Shown here: in pieces, positions 9,000 to 16,374 of the stretch | Position numbering within the stretch: the first letter of the stretch is position 1 | How the letters are laid out: each line of letters starts with the position of its first letter | NCBI RefSeq assembly: GCF_028283705.1 | Contig: NZ_JAPWKD010000019.1 | Span: 124,001-188,000, forward strand | Source of the DNA: Pantoea sp. | GTDB lineage: Bacteria; Pseudomonadota; Gammaproteobacteria; Enterobacterales; Enterobacteriaceae | DNA length: 64,000 bases | Direction: 5' to 3' | Made by a program: the position numbers and the translations under genes | Notes under the pieces: generated by a model | The model's database searches: none | Told to the model about the DNA's origin: nothing | What the model saw: the letters and a program-made list of their open reading frames with translations, nothing else

Positions 9000-9316
9000 G
9001 TATCAACCACCGTAGTCGTGTTTTTTAATTCTAAGTTTATTAGAAAATAAAATAAGGCGTATTTTCCTGTTCGCTGCAAGTCGGATGCCAGTTAACAAAA
9101 CCGTTTTTGATTCCCCTTTATTAATAACAATCGTTCTTTTTATGCACAAAAAGAGTGCGCACGCACCATACATCGCACCAAATTGGGCATTTTTTAAATA
9201 TTAGCTGATGAGAACGAAAGATGCAGGGATTGAAGAATTGATCGGGATGCATTACATCTAATGCTCAATTTATCCGATTCGATACCTCCCGTATTACTTA
9301 TCTTAAGGAGATAATA
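9000..9316. promoter_or_regulatory. Divergent control region of the thiourocanate-type locus
   Basis: 317 bases between the starts of the leftward desulfurase train and the rightward MetY-like gene. It holds two candidate LacI-family operators: the 8-base palindrome GTGCGCAC at 9155-9162, and AAAACCGTTTT at 9097-9107 (5-base arms around one base). A strong ribosome site AAGGAG (9305-9310) precedes the ATG at 9317. I could not place -35/-10 hexamers with confidence. The LacI regulator at 10630 is the natural candidate to act here. Confidence 0.45.
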
Positions 9317-10591
9317 ATGAAAGATGCCACCCTTGCTATTCACGCTGGCTTCCAGTGCGACCCGGTAACCAAAAGTGTTGCCGTGCCTATTTATCAGAAT
9401 GTCGCTTATGAATTCGACAGTGCCCAGCACGCCGCCGACCTTTTTAATCTGGAGGTGCCGGGTAATATTTATAGTCGGATCATGAATCCAACCAATGATG
9501 TTCTGGAGAAGCGCATGGCTGCCCTGGAAGGAGGGATTGGTGCGCTCGTATTATCTTCCGGCAGTGCCGCAATAACCTGCGCCATTCTGGCGTTAGCGCG
9601 TGCCGGGGACAGCATTGTCGCAACACCGCAATTGTATGGCGGCACCTATACCCTGTTAGCGCATATGTTGCCGGGCCTCGGCATCAAAGTGATTTTTGCC
9701 GAAAATGACAGTCCCGAGGCTATCGAAAAAGCTATCGAACAAAATACCAAAATCGTTTTCTGTGAAAGCATTGGTAATCCCGCCGGTAATATTATTGATA
9801 TCGCTGCCCTGGCGCAGGTTGCCCATCAACATCACATTCCTTTAATGATTGATAACACCGTTGCTTCGCCGGTGTTATGCAAACCGATTCAGCATGGTGC
9901 CGACATTGTTGTCCATTCCCTGACCAAATATGTTGGCGGTCATGGCAATTCATTGGGTGGCGTCATTGTGGATAGCGGGAAATTCCCATGGCATTTGCAT
10001 CCAGAGAAATTCTCCTGCCTGACGACCCCTGAGCCTGCTTATCATGGCGTGGTTTATACCGAAAGCTTCGGTGAAGCAGCATTTATCGCGCGCGCCCGCA
10101 CGGTTCCGCTGAGAAACACCGGCGCTTCCCTGTCTCCGATGAATGCCTTTTTATTGATGCAGGGTCTCGAAACACTGACGCTGCGCATGAAAGCTCACGT
10201 GGCCAACACGCTGCAGGTGGCGAAGTTTTTGCAACAGCATCCGGCGGTTTCCTGGGTTAATTACGCCGGATTGCCCGAACATCCCCATCATGCACTTGCT
10301 CAGCGCTATATGCAGGGTTTACCTTCCGGGATTCTGTCCTTCGGTTTAACAGGCGGCTTCAAAGCCGGTGAAACGTTCTACGATGCGCTCAATCTTTTCA
10401 AACGCCTGGTCAATATTGGTGACGCGCGTTCTCTGGCCTGCCATCCCGCCTCAACAACGCATCGTCAGTTAAACGACGCTGAATTGCTTGCTGCGGGTGT
10501 CTCGCCAGAAATGATTCGTCTGTCGGTGGGTATCGAAGATATCGATGATATTCTAAATGATTTAAGACAAGCGCTTGACCGGGTAAGCTAA
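9317..10591 (+). CDS. O-acetylhomoserine sulfhydrylase / methionine gamma-lyase-like PLP enzyme
   Basis: A 424-residue Cys/Met-metabolism PLP enzyme. Near the start it has LAIHAGF and VPIYQNVAYEFDSAQHAADLF, and the YSRIMNPTN phosphate-binding segment. The cofactor lysine is K204 in VVHSLTKYVGGHG, and ARSLACHPASTTH follows towards the C-terminus. Length and N-terminus fit O-acetylhomoserine sulfhydrylase (MetY, usually about 425-430 residues), which joins sulfide or methanethiol to O-acetylhomoserine. The divergent position beside a desulfurase suggests it captures released H2S or CH3SH as homocysteine or methionine (inference). Methionine gamma-lyase activity is an alternative. Start ATG 9317 has an AAGGAG ribosome site; the LacI gene follows after 38 bases. 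Confidence 0.88.
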   Translation: MKDATLAIHAGFQCDPVTKSVAVPIYQNVAYEFDSAQHAADLFNLEVPGNIYSRIMNPTNDVLEKRMAALEGGIGALVLSSGSAAITCAILALARAGDSIVATPQLYGGTYTLLAHMLPGLGIKVIFAENDSPEAIEKAIEQNTKIVFCESIGNPAGNIIDIAALAQVAHQHHIPLMIDNTVASPVLCKPIQHGADIVVHSLTKYVGGHGNSLGGVIVDSGKFPWHLHPEKFSCLTTPEPAYHGVVYTESFGEAAFIARARTVPLRNTGASLSPMNAFLLMQGLETLTLRMKAHVANTLQVAKFLQQHPAVSWVNYAGLPEHPHHALAQRYMQGLPSGILSFGLTGGFKAGETFYDALNLFKRLVNIGDARSLACHPASTTHRQLNDAELLAAGVSPEMIRLSVGIEDIDDILNDLRQALDRVS

Positions 10592-10629
10592 ATCACTTTT
10601 CGTTCAGACAGCGATTTCAGGGAACATGT

Positions 10630-11640
10630 ATGTCACTTTCGGAACTGGCCAAAGACCTAAAGTTATCAACGTCAACCGTATCACGGGCGCTGAATGGCTA
10701 TAGCGATGTGGCTTATGATACCCGGCAACGCGTTATGCAGCGGGCCATCGAATTAGGCTATATCCCTAATCCGGTTGCCAGAAGGCTTAAAGGCGGCAAA
10801 ACCAATATGATCGGTGTGGTCCTGCCGCCGCCACTGGTTAATGGCATGCTGGTTGAGCCATTTTACTCATCCATGCTGGGGGCGCTGGTTTTTGAATTAC
10901 AGGCTTCTGGCCTGAAATTGCTCATCACCAATCAGCACAGCAATGAAAGTGATGACGATGTCCGTGGCTATCAGGACATGGTGCAGCAAAAACTGGTCGA
11001 CGCCATTCTGATATTGCGGACGCGGGTTAATGACCTGCGCGTTAAGTTTGCCCAGCAACAAAATGTCTCCTTTATTACCTTTGGCAGAACGCAATCCTCC
11101 ACCCCGCATGCATGGGTGGATGTCGATCATTTCGATGCGTTCTATCAGGCTACCGCGCGGCAAATTGCTCGCGGCCATAAGCATATTGCGTTTATCAATA
11201 CGTCGGCTGAATTCAACTATGCACGCTTACGCCACGAGGGTTACAAGCAGTGTTTACTGGATCATCAGCTTATCTATCGTAACGAGTGGCAAATGGTCGG
11301 GGGGCTGACCGAGATGGACGGTTATGTGCTGGCCAGTCGCCTGCTTAAAGTACAGCCCATCCCCACCGCTATTGTCTGCGCAACGGATGATATCGCTATC
11401 GGCGCCATGGCAGCGTGCCGTCTTTTGGGGCTGCAACCCGGCAAAGACATTAGCCTGATTGGTTACGGTAATACGCCTGGCGCAACCTATTCAAGCCCGC
11501 CACTCACCACCATGGATCCCTTTCCTAAAGAGAATGGTAAGCAACTGGGTATCTTTTTTAGCCGACGTATCTTTCAGCCTGGAGAAGCAGATTTTCAACA
11601 TTTGCAGCAAGCAAGGCTGATTGTGCGCGAATCAGATTAG
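10630..11640 (+). CDS. LacI family transcriptional regulator
   Basis: A 336-residue LacI/GalR regulator. The N-terminal helix-turn-helix LSELAKDLKLSTSTVSRALNG and hinge GYIPNPVARRLKGG are followed by a periplasmic-binding-protein-like effector domain (IGVVLPPP, then AIVCATDDIAIGAMAACRLLGL). It is 38 bases downstream of the MetY-like gene and probably co-transcribed. The most economical reading is that it represses the divergent region 9000-9316 and is relieved by a pathway intermediate. A hairpin terminator follows directly. Confidence 0.93.
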   Translation: MSLSELAKDLKLSTSTVSRALNGYSDVAYDTRQRVMQRAIELGYIPNPVARRLKGGKTNMIGVVLPPPLVNGMLVEPFYSSMLGALVFELQASGLKLLITNQHSNESDDDVRGYQDMVQQKLVDAILILRTRVNDLRVKFAQQQNVSFITFGRTQSSTPHAWVDVDHFDAFYQATARQIARGHKHIAFINTSAEFNYARLRHEGYKQCLLDHQLIYRNEWQMVGGLTEMDGYVLASRLLKVQPIPTAIVCATDDIAIGAMAACRLLGLQPGKDISLIGYGNTPGATYSSPPLTTMDPFPKENGKQLGIFFSRRIFQPGEADFQHLQQARLIVRESD

Positions 11641-11642
11641 AC

Positions 11643-12128
11643 TCAGCCCGCCATCGCGGGCTGTTTTTCCCGCTCGCCGCAAAGTAACAGCAAATCGTCC
11701 TGACGATACCAGTCCCCGCATGGCAGCAGGTGGAAGGTCAGTTGGCACAATGCATCGCCATGACCGGCAAAGTCTTTACGCACCACGCTGGGCTTAATGC
11801 GTAGCAACCGAATAAATGTTCTGGAAAAAGAATTCTGGCTTTTGAACCCATACTCAACGCTAATCTCAGCCAGGCTTTTGCTTGTGAAAGCAAGATCATA
11901 AGCGGCATTCACCAGGCGGCGTGCCCTGATGTACTCCCCTAGCTTCCAGCCACTGATCTCGGTAAAGCGGCGTTGAAAATGCCAGTGGGAATAGCAGCTT
12001 TTCTTCGTTACCCTTCTCAATTGCAGATCTGCACCGAGGTTTTTCTCAATCCAGTCAACCATGTCCACCACAACATTGCGGAACTGCAGATCAGTGTCGG
12101 GATGGCTATTGAGCGTTGCCGGGTTCAT
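11643..12128 (-). CDS. Short AraC family transcriptional regulator (SoxS/MarA-like size)
   Basis: A 161-residue protein consisting mainly of the tandem helix-turn-helix AraC domain (about residues 20-115). Visible parts are YSHWHFQRRFTEISGWKLGE and the second helix pair IAEISVEYGFKSQ-like SLAEISVEYGFKSQNSFSR. It has no N-terminal sensor domain, as in SoxS/MarA/Rob-type regulators, plus a 45-residue C-terminal tail of unknown use. It converges on the LacI gene and is preceded by a LysR gene on the same strand. Target genes cannot be told from the sequence. Confidence 0.88.
   Translation of the reverse strand: MNPATLNSHPDTDLQFRNVVVDMVDWIEKNLGADLQLRRVTKKSCYSHWHFQRRFTEISGWKLGEYIRARRLVNAAYDLAFTSKSLAEISVEYGFKSQNSFSRTFIRLLRIKPSVVRKDFAGHGDALCQLTFHLLPCGDWYRQDDLLLLCGEREKQPAMAG
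11645..11668 (+). terminator. Rho-independent terminator after the LacI gene
   Basis: Perfect 7-base stem AGCCCGC/GCGGGCT with a CATC loop followed by GTTTTT. It lies 4 bases after the LacI stop and overlaps the 3' end of the convergent AraC gene. Confidence 0.8.
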
Positions 12129-12250
12129 GGATCACGGGTTCCTGTTGTGGGATGTCAGCGTGGGGTAGATGTCGGATATTATTATTTTGTAATCGATTAC
12201 TTTCAAGATAAAAATAAGCCCGCATCCAGGTTCAGTCTATTCCCGTCTGG

Positions 12251-13147
12251 TTAAGGTGTCGCCAGCTGTTGCCGCAGAAAATCGACCAGCGCCTTCACAC
12301 GACGCGACTGGCGACGGCCAGCAGGCGTAATGGCATACAGGTTATAGTCATGCCCCTCGGCCAGTTCAAAGCCGCTTAGCACCGGGACTAATCGCCCATG
12401 TGCAACATCATCAATAATATCAATGCTGGATTTGAGAATAACCCCGGCTCCCGCAATGGCCCAGCTGCGCAGTGTCGCCCCTTCGTTGGCTGTACGATCG
12501 CCGCTGACTCGCACGCCGAATTCCCTGTCATCATCGCGGAAGTACCAAATCGATTGCGGGGCATCTGGGCGAGCCAGCACCATGCAATTATGCTGTTCCA
12601 GTTCCAGCGGATGCTGCGGCTTACCCGCCTTTCGCCAGTATGCAGGGGACGCACACACCTGGCGCGTACCGGCGATCAGTAGCTGCCTGTCAGCGCGCGA
12701 TTTGCCGAAGGATCCTAAGCGTAAGCCAATGTCATAACCACTTTCGGCGAGATCAATCACCGAGTCACTGAGATACAGCGCAATACGGACTTCCGGGTTG
12801 CTCTGCATAAACGTATCAATCAAGGGTGCCAGGGTATTACGGCCAAAGTCATTGGTCGCCGTCAGCCGAATCTCCCCACGTAATGGTCCGCGATCGGATA
12901 ATGCATCGATCGCCTCCTCGATATCCATCAGGATGCGGCGGCAATCTGCCAGAAAACGTTCCCCTTCCGGCGTCAGGGATAAGCGGCGCGTGGTACGAAT
13001 AACCAGCACCACGCCAAGCATCTCTTCCAGACGTTGCAGGCCCAGCGTTGCCACCGAGGGGGCGATGGCCAGCGCCCGTGATGCCGCCACCAGGCTGCCG
13101 CGTTCAGCAATGGCGATAAACAGACGAAACAGGCTGAGTTGATCCAT
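12251..13147 (-). CDS. LysR family transcriptional regulator
   Basis: A 298-residue LysR protein. The winged helix-turn-helix is at the N-terminus (FIAIAERGSLVAASRALAIA, then TRRLSLTPEGERFLADC), followed by the effector-binding domain. It is of the CrgA/AaeR-like type that often controls a divergent oxidoreductase. It is transcribed away from the SDR gene, and the 141-base gap holds a clean inverted repeat (13189-13211) that fits a LysR operator. Confidence 0.93.
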   Translation of the reverse strand: MDQLSLFRLFIAIAERGSLVAASRALAIAPSVATLGLQRLEEMLGVVLVIRTTRRLSLTPEGERFLADCRRILMDIEEAIDALSDRGPLRGEIRLTATNDFGRNTLAPLIDTFMQSNPEVRIALYLSDSVIDLAESGYDIGLRLGSFGKSRADRQLLIAGTRQVCASPAYWRKAGKPQHPLELEQHNCMVLARPDAPQSIWYFRDDDREFGVRVSGDRTANEGATLRSWAIAGAGVILKSSIDIIDDVAHGRLVPVLSGFELAEGHDYNLYAITPAGRRQSRRVKALVDFLRQQLATP

Positions 13148-13188
13148 TATTCTTAATCCACGAATAGTTAATTATTTTCTGCATTGAT

Positions 13189-13211
13189 TATCATTGTTTA
13201 ATCCAATGATA
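13189..13211. promoter_or_regulatory. Inverted-repeat LysR-type operator
   Basis: TATCATTG (13189-13196), 7-base spacer, CAATGATA (13204-13211): perfect 8-base arms between the divergent LysR and SDR genes, 42 bases from the LysR start. The spacing fits the T-N11-A pattern of LysR binding sites. Confidence 0.65.
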
Positions 13212-13288
13212 GCATCCCTGTCTACACTGTATTTATCGTCCTGAGCGCGTTGTGTTATCGCGTCAGTTAACATCACAGGAGCATTCTC

Positions 13289-14008
13289 ATGTCACATTCC
13301 TTCGCAGGTAAACGTGTACTTGTCGTTGGTGGAAGTTCAGGGATCGGCACTGCGGCGGCAAAAGTTTTTGCTGAAGCGGGTGCCGAGGTGGTTATCGCTT
13401 CACGTAGTCTGGATAAGCTGAATGCTGTGGCGCAACGCATTGGCAGCGGAGTACACACCGCCGCCCTTGATTTCACCGATGACGTCGCTGTCGAAAAATA
13501 TTTTGCCCAGGCGGGTAGTTTTGATCATGTGGTGGTCAGTGCGGCACAAACGCCAGGCGGTCTGGTACGAGAGTTGGCCTTATCCGATGCCTATAGCGCG
13601 ATGGACAGCAAATTCTGGGGTGCCTATCGCGTGGCGCGGGCGGTATCCATCAATGAACGCGGTTCACTGACCTTTATTTCTGGTTTCCTGAGTGTGCGTC
13701 CGGGTCAGTGGGTATTACAGGGTGCCATCAACGCGGCCATCGAGTCGTTAGGCCGTGGTCTCGCGCTGGAACTGGCTGCGCAAAAAGTTCGCGTTAATAC
13801 CGTTTCACCGGGCATGATCGCCACACCGTTATGGGAAGGCTTACCCGAGGCGGATCGTCAGAAGATGTATGAAGACACTGCCGCAACATTACCGGCGCGT
13901 GTCATGGGGCAGCCGGAAGATATCGCCAACGCGATTTTCTATCTTGCTTCTACCCCGTATGCCACTGGCTCGACGGTGCTGGTTGACGGTGGCGGTGCAA
14001 TTGCTTAA
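13289..14008 (+). CDS. SDR family oxidoreductase with an atypical active site
   Basis: A 239-residue short-chain dehydrogenase/reductase-fold protein. The dinucleotide motif VVGGSSGIG (about 12-20), the VVVSAAQTPGG segment and the C-terminal RVNTVSPGMIATPLW and GSTVLVDGGG are all present. The usual YxxxK catalytic pair is missing: the aligned stretch reads GQWVLQGAINAA, with Trp141 and Gly145 in those places, although S131 is kept. It may use different chemistry or be a non-catalytic binder. An AGGAG ribosome site precedes ATG 13289. It is divergent from, and probably controlled by, the LysR gene at 12251-13147. Confidence 0.88.
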   Translation: MSHSFAGKRVLVVGGSSGIGTAAAKVFAEAGAEVVIASRSLDKLNAVAQRIGSGVHTAALDFTDDVAVEKYFAQAGSFDHVVVSAAQTPGGLVRELALSDAYSAMDSKFWGAYRVARAVSINERGSLTFISGFLSVRPGQWVLQGAINAAIESLGRGLALELAAQKVRVNTVSPGMIATPLWEGLPEADRQKMYEDTAATLPARVMGQPEDIANAIFYLASTPYATGSTVLVDGGGAIA

Positions 14009-15126
14009 ACCCCACTCCTCTGGAATTTTTCTGTCGCCATAAAATCCGGTCCGGAAAGCGATTGTCTTTCCGGGCTATGATCTTTTTTTTGCTCAGGAAT
14101 AGCGGGCAATAATGATATTAGCGACTTAAACACCTGTTCAGACGTAATATTACTGACATTGTTATCAATACCCTGAAGAATACAATGCGGTACTTTCCAC
14201 GGATGCCAGTTTGCCGGATCGCTATTACCGTACATCGCCACTACCGGTAATCCGGTTGCCGCACCGATATGCACCGCCCCGCCATCACTGCTAACCATCG
14301 CATGGCAATTCGCCAGCACCGCTTTAAGATCTTCTAACGAATCGGTATAGACCGGCGTTAAATTAATATCTTTACAGGCGGAGGTGATCATTTCCGCTTT
14401 AATATTATCGCCTGGATGTGTCAGTGAGCTTTCTTCGCCGGGCGACCACAGCAAAACAATACGAAAGGACGTTCTGTCAGCTATTTTCTTCACCAGGGAA
14501 ATAAAGCTCTCCAGCGGCCATCGCTGGCATTTCTTGCGTGAGCTGATTTGTATCGCAATCAACATCTGATTGTCTTTGTTATTTATCACACGTCGATAGT
14601 GATCAACCAGTTCAGTTTTCGGATAAATATCAAGCCCTTCAGGTTCCATAGCACCAACATAAACCCCTTTCGCCAGATTAAAAAACACTTCTGCTACGTG
14701 GAGTTTGCTGTCCTGCACTGGCAGCAGTCTGGTGATGCGTGGATGGCGGTCATTACCGAAAGCAACGATCTCCTTTGCACGAATAATTTTGGCCCACTTC
14801 AGCGAATGCTTATCCCAAAGTGATTTCGCAATCACCACACAATCATATTTTTCCCGGTTTAACGCCAGGCAAAGCCGTACCCTGTCCCATAACGACTTTA
14901 ACGCAGAGAACCTGTTTTGACAGTGTTTAGTTTTACTGTATATCCACACTTTCCCGATATACGGATTTCCATCAAATATCGGCGATGCATAACTGTTGGT
15001 CAGAATATCTATTCGTCCCTCGTTGCTCCTGGAAAGTTGTTTTATTAACGGTGTCGCAAGCAAACTATCACCAATATTATCCCGACAGATCACCAGTATC
15101 TTTTTATTCTTCACATTACTCACCAT
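14005..15126 (-). CDS. Glycosyltransferase family 9 (heptosyltransferase-like)
   Basis: A 373-residue GT9 protein related to ADP-heptose:LPS heptosyltransferases. The N-terminal KKILVICRDNIGDSLLATPL is the acceptor-domain start of the family. The C-terminal VSSDGGAVHIGAATGLPVVAMYG is the sugar-nucleotide-binding signature. It probably adds a sugar to lipopolysaccharide core or a similar glycan in the cytoplasm. It stands alone, without other waa genes. It ends overlapping the SDR stop by 4 bases in convergent orientation. The N-terminal ATG has a weak ribosome site. Confidence 0.88.
   Translation of the reverse strand: MVSNVKNKKILVICRDNIGDSLLATPLIKQLSRSNEGRIDILTNSYASPIFDGNPYIGKVWIYSKTKHCQNRFSALKSLWDRVRLCLALNREKYDCVVIAKSLWDKHSLKWAKIIRAKEIVAFGNDRHPRITRLLPVQDSKLHVAEVFFNLAKGVYVGAMEPEGLDIYPKTELVDHYRRVINNKDNQMLIAIQISSRKKCQRWPLESFISLVKKIADRTSFRIVLLWSPGEESSLTHPGDNIKAEMITSACKDINLTPVYTDSLEDLKAVLANCHAMVSSDGGAVHIGAATGLPVVAMYGNSDPANWHPWKVPHCILQGIDNNVSNITSEQVFKSLISLLPAIPEQKKDHSPERQSLSGPDFMATEKFQRSGV
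14051..14090 (+). terminator. Possible terminator of the SDR gene
   Basis: Stem CCGGAAAG/CTTTCCGG with a 7-base loop, then an 8-T run starting at about 14083. The T run is about 9 bases from the stem and the element lies inside the convergent glycosyltransferase gene, so this is tentative. Confidence 0.35.
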
Positions 15127-15136
15127 AGAAACACAT

Positions 15137-15151
15137 TATCATGCCTCCATG
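15137..15151. repeat. 15-base inverted repeat, copy 1
   Basis: TATCATGCCTCCATG, 11 bases upstream of the GT9 start. The exact reverse complement is at 18651-18665, so the pair brackets the DUF485-symporter-nitrilase operon. The core CATG-N4-CATG is itself near-palindromic, as in a protein-binding site. Confidence 0.6.
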
Positions 15152-15308
15152 AAGACATTGGCGTTTGGTGATGGTTGCATAGTGGAATTGATTTTTACGG
15201 TTTCCTGACAATAAAAAGAACAAAAAACAGGAAAGGAAGTGGTTAGCAGGAATATTATTTAATCAGCAGAGTGAGCCGTCCCTGGCCCCTGTTCAGCTGA
15301 CGGAATAT

Positions 15309-16331
15309 TTATTGCTGTTCCACCACTTTATTTTCTGCCTCGGGCTGAACATCATCGTCGGAAAACGTCGCCGGAACCAGTCGGCGTCGATTAACCTCGA
15401 GGTTAAAAACATCAAAACGATTGTAATAACCCACCACATCATGCAGTTGCTTCACTTCGATGATCTTCTTCAGATCAAAGGTGGCCCAGGCAATACCCTC
15501 TTCATGTTGCAGCGTGTCGCCGATCGGTGTGCCTGTCGGGTCAACAAACAGGGTGGCGGCCTGCGGGGTGTTTTCCAGAATGTCCGCGACCGCGCTGTCG
15601 CAGTCAATCAGCATGTTTTTCATTTCATCATTCATCACTGACGCACTCATAATGCCAAAGCATTTCGCTTCAAATGAATGCGCCCCGGCACGGATTCGAT
15701 TGGCCGCCAGGTTATCAAAATTCCCTCCGGCGGCAGGTCGCTTAGTCGGCCAGATAGAAGGCCACTGCGAAATGTGGATCTGCTCTCCCTGCGCCATCAA
15801 TGCATAACGCGCCAGTGGATTCGTGTTTTCGCCGCAGATCAATCCTCCCACGCGGCCGATGCGGGTTTCGCATACCTTCAGGCCGGCACCATCCCCCGGC
15901 GCCCAGACCATCTTTTCATAGAAAGTCGGCACCAGTTTGCGGTGATGATTAATAATCTGCCCGCTTTGATCGATCAGCACCGAAGAGTTCCACAGACAGC
16001 CCACGCTGACCGGGCTGCGCTCACTGAACCCCATGCAGATCAGAATATCGTGACGGGCAGCCGCACTGCACAGTGCCTTAATTTCAGGGCCATCAATCAG
16101 CAGGCTGTTTTCTGCCATTTTCTCAAACCAGCGGTGGTTATGGATCGGTCCCCACAGCGCCGCCCACACCGGAAATCCGGGAATGAAGGATTCGGGAAAC
16201 ACCACCAGTTCAGCACCGTTGCGGCTGGCTTCCGCAATATAGGCCAGCGCCTTCTCCAGAGTGGCCTGGGCATTCATGTAAACCGGTGCAGCATGCACGG
16301 CAGCCACTTTCACTTGAGGTAAAAACATCAT
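15309..16331 (-). CDS. Nitrilase (carbon-nitrogen hydrolase)
   Basis: A 340-residue nitrilase with the complete Glu-Lys-Cys triad: E47 in FPESF, K132 in HHRKLVPT and C166 in GGLICGENTNP. Length and the CGEN motif fit true nitrilases (nitrile to carboxylate plus ammonia) rather than amidases. AAGGACTGA precedes the ATG pair at 16331. It follows the symporter gene after about 43 bases, so the operon likely imports a nitrile or organic acid and hydrolyses it in the cytoplasm. The substrate is not evident. It is only a distant relative of the Nit1C nitrilase at 28495. Confidence 0.92.
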   Translation of the reverse strand: MMFLPQVKVAAVHAAPVYMNAQATLEKALAYIAEASRNGAELVVFPESFIPGFPVWAALWGPIHNHRWFEKMAENSLLIDGPEIKALCSAAARHDILICMGFSERSPVSVGCLWNSSVLIDQSGQIINHHRKLVPTFYEKMVWAPGDGAGLKVCETRIGRVGGLICGENTNPLARYALMAQGEQIHISQWPSIWPTKRPAAGGNFDNLAANRIRAGAHSFEAKCFGIMSASVMNDEMKNMLIDCDSAVADILENTPQAATLFVDPTGTPIGDTLQHEEGIAWATFDLKKIIEVKQLHDVVGYYNRFDVFNLEVNRRRLVPATFSDDDVQPEAENKVVEQQ

Positions 16332-16374
16332 TCAGTCCTTATTTATGCGGCCGGATTTATTCACGGCCGGGAGT

